DNA of 64,000 nucleotides, from NCBI GenBank assembly GCA_033439685.1, contig JAUEDM010000004.1:2728001-2792000 (forward strand). Direction: 5' to 3'. The translations under genes and the position numbers were made by a program. Shown here piece by piece: positions 57,013 through 64,000 of the stretch; the stretch's first letter is position 1, and each line of letters opens with the position of its first letter. Below the pieces are notes generated by a model that made no database searches, had not been told where the DNA came from, and saw nothing but the letters and a program-made list of their open reading frames with translations. This DNA is from Apodospora peruviana (Eukaryota; Ascomycota; Sordariomycetes; Sordariales; Lasiosphaeriaceae).

Positions 57013-57972
57013 ATGAAGCTTCTCATCCCTTATATTCTCATTGCTAGCCAGGCGGCCTTTGCGCTTCCCTCTGATCCTGCCACCGCTCCCGCTCCTCGAA
57101 ACATTGATGCCGTTGAGCTCGAGTGGCAGGGTGCCATCGACAATAACGGTACAACTGTGACGTTGACGGGCACCGCCGAAGTGAGTTGGAACCGCTGGAC
57201 TTGACGTCGAGATAGTGCTAACTATGGGGAAGTCAATCTTCAAGCAAATCATTGTTCTCAATCCCAACTACGAACAGGAGCGCGATGACGGACTGAGGAA
57301 GCGTGATCCTATTAACTCTGCCGTAGGTTACTTATAGGAGTCTTCACATCTACTTACCCAAGTATATGCAATGTAGCATTAACCTGAATACATGACTAGA
57401 GTATCATCTGCAATGTATTCAACCCAGCCGAACGTAATGCTATCGACGACGGAATCTCCTACCTCTATGTTAGTATCTGATGCCGCAATATACTTTGGTT
57501 TATAGCACTAATACGCGCTCTGTTCTCAATACCAGGGAATCGGTAACGGTCTTTGCCGCGCGCCTTCTGGCCGTCCCGGAGCCCCCGGCTGTGCCCGTGT
57601 CAGCTGTTCGTGGAGTGCTGGCATTTTTCTTTGCAATGACCAGAATTTCGAGGCCCAAATCCCATGTCGCCTAGTCGCAGAGTGAGCCTGCCTACATCTT
57701 TTCAAGTTCTCTTCAACTTTGAAAAAAAAAAAAAATATGCACAGACGGCTAACATATGAAGCTGTAGCAACGCCCGCGGTATTGCTGACGTATGCAGTTA
57801 CCATCCCTTTCCTCAAGGCTATTATTGCCATGGCCAAGTGAGTGGTGTGTGTACGATGACAGGTTTTTATTCTGGGTGGTTAGTCTGGCTAACCGTCTTT
57901 ATACACTTGCAGATCTGGTCTTTTAACCGCGCCTGGAACGTCGTCATCAATAGAGACAATTACAATTGTTAA
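57013..57972 (+). CDS. Cysteine-rich small secreted protein (effector-like)
   Basis: Six exons, 57013..57180, 57233..57322, 57400..57468, 57536..57681, 57762..57837 and 57913..57972, give 202 residues; every phase closes and the stop is TAA. The signal peptide is MKLLIPYILIASQAAFALP. The mature part has VELEWQGAIDNNGTTVTLTG, a dibasic RKR site (possible Kex2 cut), IICNVFNPAERNAIDDGISY, a Cys-rich region (GLCRAPSGRPGAPGCARVSC, FLCNDQNFEAQIPC, DCSNARGIADVC) and WNVVINRDNYNC at the very end. Ten cysteines remain in the mature protein, enough for five disulfides. The layout matches a family of fungal small secreted proteins of unknown function. Intron 4 includes a 13-A run and a second usable acceptor at 57744, which would change the reading and truncate the product, so alternative splicing is possible. 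Confidence 0.82.
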
Positions 57973-58405
57973 GATACTGGCAGAGAAAGAGACGTTCTGG
58001 TTAACTAGATCGTTCCTTGGATGATTGGATCAACTATTTGCAATGCGTGTAGGTAGGTACCTACTATCTTAGGTGCCTGGTAGTTAGACTCCTATCTAGA
58101 ACACGAATACCTTGGCCGTTCTTGTTTTAGGCATATAAGAATTCGCTAATATGTTCGGATGCTCAATGAGGTAGTAGCTACAGACAATGCCACTGTGTAT
58201 ATGTTATCTAGGCTAGCGTCTTGGAGCCTGTGTTGTGTATGGGCCGGTGACGACTAGCGAATCCCTGGTGCTGTATACTCAACGCCGACACTCGCCAATA
58301 CAAGTATTAGATTACATATTAGTTGAGTCTCCAGTCTTAACAAACATCTATCCACAAAAGAAAACTCCCATGAATCATATATTTCCAAACCCCTTCATTC
58401 CCTTT
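57973..58405. other. Spacer between convergent genes
   Basis: About 430 AT-rich bases holding the 3' ends of the small secreted protein gene and the decayed GPI-type gene. No gene. Confidence 0.5.
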
Positions 58406-59160
58406 CTAGTACAGCCCCAAAACCATCACCGAACCAAGTCCCACAGCCGCCAACATCGCCAAACCAGTCCATGATCCAACCTTCAAGCTGGCACCTCCAC
58501 TGATCGTGACATCCCCCGTATAGGTAGGCAGCGCAGCGGTGACACTATACCCTGTTGCCCCAGTCCAGCGGCATAACCCGATAGCTTGGAGACGGTAGTA
58601 CCATTGCCAACCGCATACGAAGCAGGAACCGGCGTCGCATCAACGGGAGGTGTAACCGGTGCAGCAGAGGTATATTCCGGTGCGGGCTCCGCGGCACCGT
58701 AATCACCACTCCCAATAGCTCCCGGCTGGAAACCGGTGAGGCTGCCGATCGGGCAGACGGTGGTGGTCACCGGCACGACCTCGGTGGTGACGCTGCCGTA
58801 GCGGTACGTTGTGATGGCGGGTGCGTAGGACGTAATGGTGTATGTCGTGGTTGCGTAGACGGTCGAGGTTGTCCAGTCTTCTGGTACGCTGGATATAGTC
58901 GTAGGAGTGTAGGTGACCAGGCAGATGGTTGTAGAGGTGGCGATGGTCTTAGTGGTTACGCTTCCGTAGGGGTAGTTGGTAACGGTTAGTGGGTAGGAAG
59001 TAACAGTGTAGGTAGATATCGCGTAGATTGTCGAGGTAGTGTACTCTGTGGTAGTGGCGGACATGGTCTCGGTGGTGGTGGTGCTGGATACCTACGGTTT
59101 CGGTGGTGCTGCAGGTTGTGGACTCGGACGAGGCGGGGACGTTATCTGAGCTGCTGGCTG
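58406..59160 (-). pseudogene. Decayed GPI-anchor-type Thr/Ser-rich cell-surface protein
   Basis: The central 193-codon frame (59064..58483) holds two repeats of the pattern TTSTxYAxxTYTxTSY...YGSVTT..., found in fungal wall proteins. In relatives the Tyr positions of TSY, TNY and TTY are cysteines; here TGC/TGT appears as TAC/TAT at several sites. The C-terminal part lies in another frame: SVTAALPTYTGDVTISGGAS, then a hydrophobic tail (GLAMLAAVGLGSVMVLGLY) typical of a GPI-attachment signal, ending at 58406. The N-terminal SSSDNVPASSESTTCSTTE segment is also shifted, near 59095. So there are two frameshifts plus loss of cysteines. No signal peptide could be linked to it. Confidence 0.65.
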
Positions 59161-59919
59161 TTTAATAAGGATAAGGCAGGGTAGATGGCGAAGGGATAAC
59201 AACGACGCGAGTAAGAACCAATTAAATAAGGCCGATAACGAGGAGACGATGGACAAAACGGTGTCACAGTAAACGCGGTGCAACTGTGATCATGAACAAA
59301 GGCCGTGGTGATTCCCTACGGTCCTACAGGCCTACTGCTATGGCAGGTCTGAAAGGTGTGTAAAAGGATTTCTTTCATGGTTTCATCTGATATGATTATC
59401 ATTACTGGCAGGTGACTCAGGTTAGGGCGGGCCGCCGATTTCTCGATTTCATCCCATATTGATGAAGGGAATCTTGACAGCCCCGTGACAGGGCAGGTGG
59501 ATACCTTCAATGTTTTCCGCGCGCGAGTTCACGGACCACTGGCAGGTCTTTTGAAGCAGAGCAATCGAAGTCACGGTGTGTAATCGGGCAAGAGGTGAGC
59601 AAGTCGAATGACATAATAGTTCATGTAAGGCTATACTTGGCATTAGCACCTGATATTCGAGAACATTTGCGCGGCAATGGAATGAACATCGCGTCGTTTT
59701 GTGTGTTATCATCCTATTCATGGCACTTGTGCAGGAGTGCGTGTAGAATGGAATGGTGATGGCCGTCGCCATAGGCTTACTGAAAAGGTGAATGCCAGAC
59801 GCCTTGCTTTCTAGGGTAGGGGGGTGGTGCTTGATGATGAATCGGTTATGCCACGGTGTTTGGATGTAACTGTAATTGGAAAGGTGATGGTGGCAACGCT
59901 ACATTAGACGATTGATCGT

Positions 59920-60098
59920 GGGTCTGTGGATGGGAGAGTGTGTAAACAAGAGTCACTCGCAGATGTGGACAGGGCTGCGTGCGGTCGCGGCATGGGGTGA
60001 CTTCACGCGGGTCTGTAGATGGGAGAGTGCTCGAATGGGAGCTACTCGCAGGCACGGGCACGGCTGTGTGTGGTCGCAGCATGGGGACAGCTTCACGC
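59920..60098. repeat. Two-copy tandem repeat (89 and 90 bp)
   Basis: Unit 1 is 59920-60008 and unit 2 is 60009-60098. Both start GGGTCTGT(G/A)GATGGGAGAGTG and end CTTCACGC, and a partial third copy starts GGGCACGG at 60099. They differ mainly by transitions and a few small indels, indicating an old duplication. Confidence 0.85.
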
Positions 60099-60235
60099 GG
60101 GCACGGCTGGCAAGAGGGAGAGGGGGGAAGTGCTGGCAGCTGGGCATCAAGCAATGGGAAGGGCGCCAGCGGGGGGTATATAGGGATCCAAATCACACGC
60201 CTCTTCAACAAATCAATTCACTATGGTCGTGCCAA

Positions 60236-60306
60236 TGGTTAAGTGGTATGGTGTACGCACAGTACACCACCACTCCGAGTTCTCTCGGGATGCCAGGTTC
60301 GATTCC
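60236..60306 (+). other. tRNA-like internal Pol III promoter (A box + B box)
   Basis: TGGTTAAGTGG (60236-60246) fits the A-box consensus TRGYNNARNNG and GGTTCGATTCC (60296-60306) fits the B-box consensus. Between them are a 5-bp hairpin GTGTA/TACAC with a 7-base loop and a CCGAG/CTCGG hairpin like the long variable arm of class II tRNAs. The flanks do not form an acceptor stem, position 33 is not U, and one T-stem pair is lost, so it is not a functional tRNA. It is best explained as a tRNA pseudogene or the head of a tRNA-derived SINE; a T9 run at about 60567 could end the transcript. Confidence 0.5.
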
Positions 60307-61001
60307 AGGCAGGTGAGATTATCAAGCTCTCGCATGTGTGGGGGTTCTAAGGCTGCCTTAGGCTCCTGTTCCATAATCATGCTCCGCTTGTGTGAGGGTT
60401 CTACTGGCTGCCTGTAGTCCCTTAGTTCTAGACGTCGGCTCTCCACAGCGGTATGTAATGGCCTTCGGGCTTTGGCATTCGTAGGGCCCTTTGTCGCCAC
60501 CACACAGTCACGAACGTCTGTGGGCCGTCGCGTCCGTCTGGGAATTAAACTAAGCTTGACCTAACTTTTTTTTTATTCTAGATACTTTTTAACCAAAAAA
60601 AGTATTAATCCAAATGCAAGATGGTAAATCATCGTTTTACTTAGTCCCTCGATGGAAGTTGGAATGTAGTTGAAAGGAGTGGATTCGACGGTTAATTGCG
60701 GTGAGGAAGCGCCGGATTGTCGTCGAACCCTTCGGGCGGCTCTGCCGAACGGGTTCGGGGCCGGCACGCCGCACGGCTGGGCGGGAACAAATCAGTTACA
60801 CCAACACTATGCAATGAAGGGAAATGTGAAACTTTTTGCCACGCACGTGATAACGACATTAGTCCTCCTTTCCCTCAGGAACCCGCTCTGCCCTTCCTTC
60901 GCATAAAGACTCAAAATATCTCTGCAGGTTTGATTTCCTCCTGCGTTTGTCAAAGAACTCATCAACCAAAATTCAATTTCATGTTGTTGAGATCAAGAAA
61001 A

Positions 61002-61904
61002 ATGACTGTCAAAACAACAATCATATCGCCGGCCCGTCCAGCGCAGACATGGTCACTGACCGAACACCTCCTCTCGACCTTCCCGGAGGAGTACCAGCGC
61101 GCCACGCAGCACCCGTTCCTCCTCGCGGCCGCCGAGGGCCGGCTACCCAAGGACGTCCTGGGCAAATGGCTTGCCAACGACAGGCTCTACATCCACTCGT
61201 ACATCAGGGCCGCCGGCAAGCTTCTCTCGGCCATCGACCTGCCCCAGGTCGTTCCCAAGGACGGAGAAGCGTCCGAGACGCAGCTCGTCGACTGGCTGAT
61301 TGAGGCGCTGGCGGCTGTACGCAGGGAGGAGCGTTTGTTCATTGACGTGGCTGGCCGTTACGGTCTGGATGTAAACATCGGGACATTGGGCGGTGTTTCT
61401 TCTACAGAGGCTGTCGTCGTGGACGAGGGCGCGAAGCTCCCGGGTTTAGTCATGATGGAGGATATCTTTCGGGATATTCAAGGCTCTACCACTGCTGCGC
61501 CTGGGGCATATGAAATGGCCCGTCTAAACGATAGACCACCGACTACTACGTTGCTGCCCTGGCTGGAAGGGGCCGTCATGTTTTGGGGTACCGAGCGGAC
61601 TTACCTGGATGCTTGGTCCTGGGCGAAGTCGAGACAGCCGCCGGGGAAGGCGTCATCGGATGCGAGGGAAGATGCGGATGGAGGTGCCTTGCGCAACGAG
61701 TTCATTCCTAACTGGAGCAGTGTTGATTTTGGGAGGTTCGTTGGCCGGCTTGGAGGTCTGATTGACTTTGCTGTGTCGCAGGCCTTGGAGCGAGTGGGCG
61801 AGGAGGGCGCGGATGCGGTCAAGGCGGAGATCATTGGGCGTGTCGAGGCGAAGTGGAAGTCGTTGCTGTCTGCTGAAGCAGCATTCTGGCCGCAGGTAGA
61901 TTGA
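61002..61904 (+). CDS. TENA/THI-4 family (heme-oxygenase-fold) protein
   Basis: The open frame reaches upstream to 60717, but the ATG at 61002 (AAAATGACTGTC) is the best start; ATG 60981 is an alternative. From 61002 the protein has 300 residues. The TENA signature is visible: HPFLLAAAEGRLPKDVLGKW, LANDRLYIHSYIRAAGKLLS, then LLPWLEGAVMFWGTERTYLDAW. In thiaminase-II, TENA helps salvage thiamine pyrimidines, but many fungal members lack the catalytic cysteine and have unknown substrates; I cannot place a clear catalytic Cys here. Single exon, cytosolic, with a charged C-terminal helix ending in EAAFWPQVD. The upstream 285 codons of open frame are low-quality and probably not translated. Confidence 0.82.
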   Translation: MTVKTTIISPARPAQTWSLTEHLLSTFPEEYQRATQHPFLLAAAEGRLPKDVLGKWLANDRLYIHSYIRAAGKLLSAIDLPQVVPKDGEASETQLVDWLIEALAAVRREERLFIDVAGRYGLDVNIGTLGGVSSTEAVVVDEGAKLPGLVMMEDIFRDIQGSTTAAPGAYEMARLNDRPPTTTLLPWLEGAVMFWGTERTYLDAWSWAKSRQPPGKASSDAREDADGGALRNEFIPNWSSVDFGRFVGRLGGLIDFAVSQALERVGEEGADAVKAEIIGRVEAKWKSLLSAEAAFWPQVD

Positions 61905-62752
61905 ATGGATGATGAAGGGATTCAGAGGTTCCGGGAATTATACTCGTCCTATCATATGCATGCACTCAAGCTCTGGCTGGTGATACTGGTCTAGCATCCT
62001 GCATATGCGGCGTGGATGGCCCCTGGATTTTGGATTTCGGCCTTCGGGGACAGCTGGAGGTGCAACTGGGATGGCCTTGGTAATCCTCAGGTCGGTCAGG
62101 TTGTAGAATAATCGCGATACAGATGCAACCGAAACTGCCGCTTTGTGCTAACAGTGGAGGTCTCGAGACGCGAGCCAAGTCACGATTCGGCATAATGGAT
62201 GTGGTTTACAACTAAATATATATATATATACGAAAAACAGATTAACAACGTTTATTCGTATAAAACATCAGCTTCAGAATCTTGATTGCCAGGCGTTGGA
62301 TCAAGGGACGTTGGCAGTTGCGGTCTTGTGGAGATGGTCAGATCCCTTTTATGGAGCTGCCAAGGGACCCTTGGCAGGCCGCGACAGCGCAGTGGCCAGG
62401 TCCAACATGTCGGGCGACCGTATCCGACTTCCAGGGCTGCACCCGGCAACTTAAACTGTCAGACATGAGGGCAAGGCAATTCCGACATCAAACAATTCCC
62501 GCCGTAACCGTCTTCTCCCATCAATGTCAGCTCGCAGAGCAGCTGGACTGATGAGCGTCTTTTTGCTTCGTACCATCGCTTCTTAATCAATTTAGTTCGG
62601 ACAAAACAGGGGGCTTGGCTTCCTCTTCACGCTCATTTTTGACCACCACCTTCCCCCCCGACGACGACCGTTGCACCCAAAACCCGTCTCGAATGTCCAC
62701 CGCGATCGAGCCCGATACGCAGACGCAGCCAAGATAGTGGCAGCCGCTCACC
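61905..62752. other. Intergenic region with an AT microsatellite
   Basis: About 850 bases. An (AT)n-type run occurs at about 62214-62231. The last 100 bases are the pyrimidine-rich leader of the next gene. No coding region. Confidence 0.5.
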
Positions 62753-64000
62753 ATGGCACCCGACAAGAGTCAGAGATACGACCCCGTGCCCCCGATACCA
62801 TCCTACGACGAGGCCATCGCCGGCGGGAGCAGTCATTGGCAACAGCCGCACTCGCCAATCCCCGATCACGAAACCGAGGCGCAATCCCTCCTCAACACCC
62901 GCCACCCCTTCCAACACTCAAACAACGCACACAATGGCCGAGGCCGACGACCGCGGGGTTACCGGCAGCCGACGGTCGAGACCGACGACGACGAAGACAG
63001 CTGGGGCTCGACGGATTCGGACTCGGACACCGACGAGGCGGACCATGTCCGGCGGGAGATGCAAGAGCTGGAAATAGAAGACCCCAACGACCAATCGCGG
63101 AATCTGTCCTCCTGGGGCAAGCGGATCGGCTTCTCGCTGTCTCTGCCACAATGGCCGCGCTGGAGGTGGAGGTTGCCGCAATCACCCTTTTCGCGCAACA
63201 GCAGCGGCGGCGCGAACCAGAGCGGTGGTGGTGCCGGTGGGGGGGCTACCAATAACGACAACGACGCGAATGCCGACGACTCGCCCGGGCGGCGGTTCGC
63301 CTTCCCGACCCTCGGCAGCACGGCCCTGTTCATCCTAGTCGGGCGCATGCTGGCCATCTTCCTGGTGCTGGGCTTCGTGTACCTGCTCTTTATGAGTGAC
63401 ATCTTCACCAACATGGCGAGGCGGATGGGCAGCCAAACGATCGACCCCGAGAGGCTGCGGGACTACGTGCAAAGCGCCATCGACCCGGGCAGGATACGTG
63501 AGACGGTCAAGCATTTCACGAGCTATGCGCACTTGGCAGGGACGGAAGGCGACTACTTCCTGGCCGAGGACACGGTCCGGTTGTTTAGGAGCTACGGGCT
63601 GGAGGAGGTGACGATGGACGAGTATCAAGTCTACCTGAACTACCCCAAGGCCGGCGGGAGGGCGGTCGAGATCATGGGCGAGGATGGCAAGCCACCAATC
63701 TGGTCGGCGAAACTGGAGGAAATGGAGCACCTTGCGTTTCACGGACACTCGAAAGCGGGCGACGTCAAAGGCCCGTTGATCTATGCGAATTACGGGTCGC
63801 GGGAGGATTTCGAGAAGCTCCACGAGATCGGGATCGATACGAAAGGGGCAATTGCGCTGGTAAGGTACCATGCGTCGCAGGGCGATCTCGCATCAAAGGT
63901 CAAGGCGGCTGAGCTGGCGGGGTTTTCTGGGTGCATCATCTACAGTGACCAGATAGATGACGGCACCCGGGGTTACACGGCGCCAGATGGCCAGTATATT
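62753..64000 (+). CDS. Vps70 / transferrin-receptor-like M28 peptidase, 5' part
   Basis: A frame open from the ATG at 62753 to the window edge gives 416 residues; the gene is cut by the end of the window. The N-terminal ~185 residues are cytosolic, with a PPIPSYDEA motif (PPxY-like, a possible ubiquitin-ligase docking site) and acidic Asp/Ser clusters. One membrane helix lies at about 188-213 (TALFILVGRMLAIFLVLGF), giving type II topology. The lumenal part begins IRETVKHFTSYAHLAGTEGD and contains the protease-associated domain (GPLIYANYGSREDFEKL, GAIALVRYHASQGDLASKVK, GFSGCIIYSD). The order cytosolic tail, helix, PA, M28 matches fungal Tre1/Vps70-type glutamate carboxypeptidase relatives, which act in endosomal or vacuolar sorting. 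The metal-binding peptidase residues would lie beyond the window and cannot be checked. Confidence 0.9.
   Translation, partial: MAPDKSQRYDPVPPIPSYDEAIAGGSSHWQQPHSPIPDHETEAQSLLNTRHPFQHSNNAHNGRGRRPRGYRQPTVETDDDEDSWGSTDSDSDTDEADHVRREMQELEIEDPNDQSRNLSSWGKRIGFSLSLPQWPRWRWRLPQSPFSRNSSGGANQSGGGAGGGATNNDNDANADDSPGRRFAFPTLGSTALFILVGRMLAIFLVLGFVYLLFMSDIFTNMARRMGSQTIDPERLRDYVQSAIDPGRIRETVKHFTSYAHLAGTEGDYFLAEDTVRLFRSYGLEEVTMDEYQVYLNYPKAGGRAVEIMGEDGKPPIWSAKLEEMEHLAFHGHSKAGDVKGPLIYANYGSREDFEKLHEIGIDTKGAIALVRYHASQGDLASKVKAAELAGFSGCIIYSDQIDDGTRGYTAPDGQYI

Larger units (their letters stand above)
59161..61001. other. Long intergenic region with tandem repeat and Pol III-like boxes
   Basis: About 1.8 kb lacking a protein gene. 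It contains the 89/90-bp tandem repeat, the tRNA-like A and B boxes, and a T9 run at about 60567-60575, which could act as a Pol III terminator. The remaining sequence, including the 60.6-61.0 kb leader of the next gene, has no supported coding region. Confidence 0.55.

Noticed and set aside
60236..60306. Functional class II tRNA
   Set aside because: Boxes are good, but no acceptor stem forms, position 33 is not U and the T stem has a mismatch.
60717..61001. N-terminal extension of the TENA/THI-4 protein
   Set aside because: In frame but of low coding quality, rich in Cys/Arg/His without pattern, and family members start close to the later Met.
1..64000. A complete new multi-gene system
   Set aside because: I looked for repeated gene modules, toxin-antitoxin or nuclease-helicase sets, giant transposon cargo and backbone biosynthetic enzymes; only scattered single genes, relics and short non-autonomous elements are supported.

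Overview
The window is nuclear DNA of a filamentous ascomycete, most likely a sordariomycete-type Pezizomycotina. Evidence: short spliceosomal introns (mostly 50-80 bases, GTRAGT-like donors, CTAAC-like branch sites, YAG acceptors), roughly 50% GC coding DNA with AT-richer spacers, and characteristically fungal families (phosphoglycerate-mutase-like, CorA-like, rhodopsin-domain, DUF1680, GH55, short secreted tyrosinase, 2EXR/F-box relatives). Gene models below were spliced by hand; where exon phases close exactly from start to stop this is stated. Homology statements rest on recognised family motifs, not on a search.

Layout. 0-10 kb: histidine-phosphatase-like protein (GC-AG intron inside the RHG motif), a kinase-like gene with a broken N-terminus, a decayed F-box-like gene, a five-exon CorA-like membrane protein and a two-exon UDP-glycosyltransferase. 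12-17 kb: membrane-anchored DUF1680/GH127-type glycosidase and a conserved hypothetical. 18-20 kb: a decayed ankyrin/STAND-type gene. 23-38 kb: basic low-complexity protein, flavin monooxygenase, rhodopsin-domain membrane protein, two-TM protein, GFA-family zinc protein and guanylate kinase. 38-47 kb: two MITE-like inverted-repeat elements, a 2EXR-domain relic, a secreted cytidine-deaminase-fold enzyme, a poly-Asp protein, microsatellites and a DUF7730-like fragment. 47-53 kb: secreted tyrosinase, five-exon short-chain dehydrogenase and a wrecked alcohol-acetyltransferase-like gene in divergent orientation to it, then a Thr/Ser-rich single-TM protein. 54-59 kb: GH55 relic joined to a PLC-like phosphodiesterase relic, a six-exon cysteine-rich small secreted protein and a decayed GPI-type protein. 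59-64 kb: tandem repeat, tRNA-like Pol III boxes, TENA/THI-4 protein and the 5' part of a Vps70/transferrin-receptor-like M28 peptidase.

How it fits together. About half the loci are intact single-copy genes for housekeeping or membrane functions. The rest is accessory: secreted enzymes, ankyrin/F-box-type genes and small-molecule enzymes, many carrying frameshifts and a few G-to-A or C-to-T changes that look like repeat-induced point mutation. The most coherent accessory group is tyrosinase + SDR + acetyltransferase relic, possibly the remains of a small metabolite cluster. I found no convincing novel defence or mobile system; the better leads are the two MITE-like elements, the fused GH55/PLC relics, the secreted deaminase and the cysteine-rich secreted protein.
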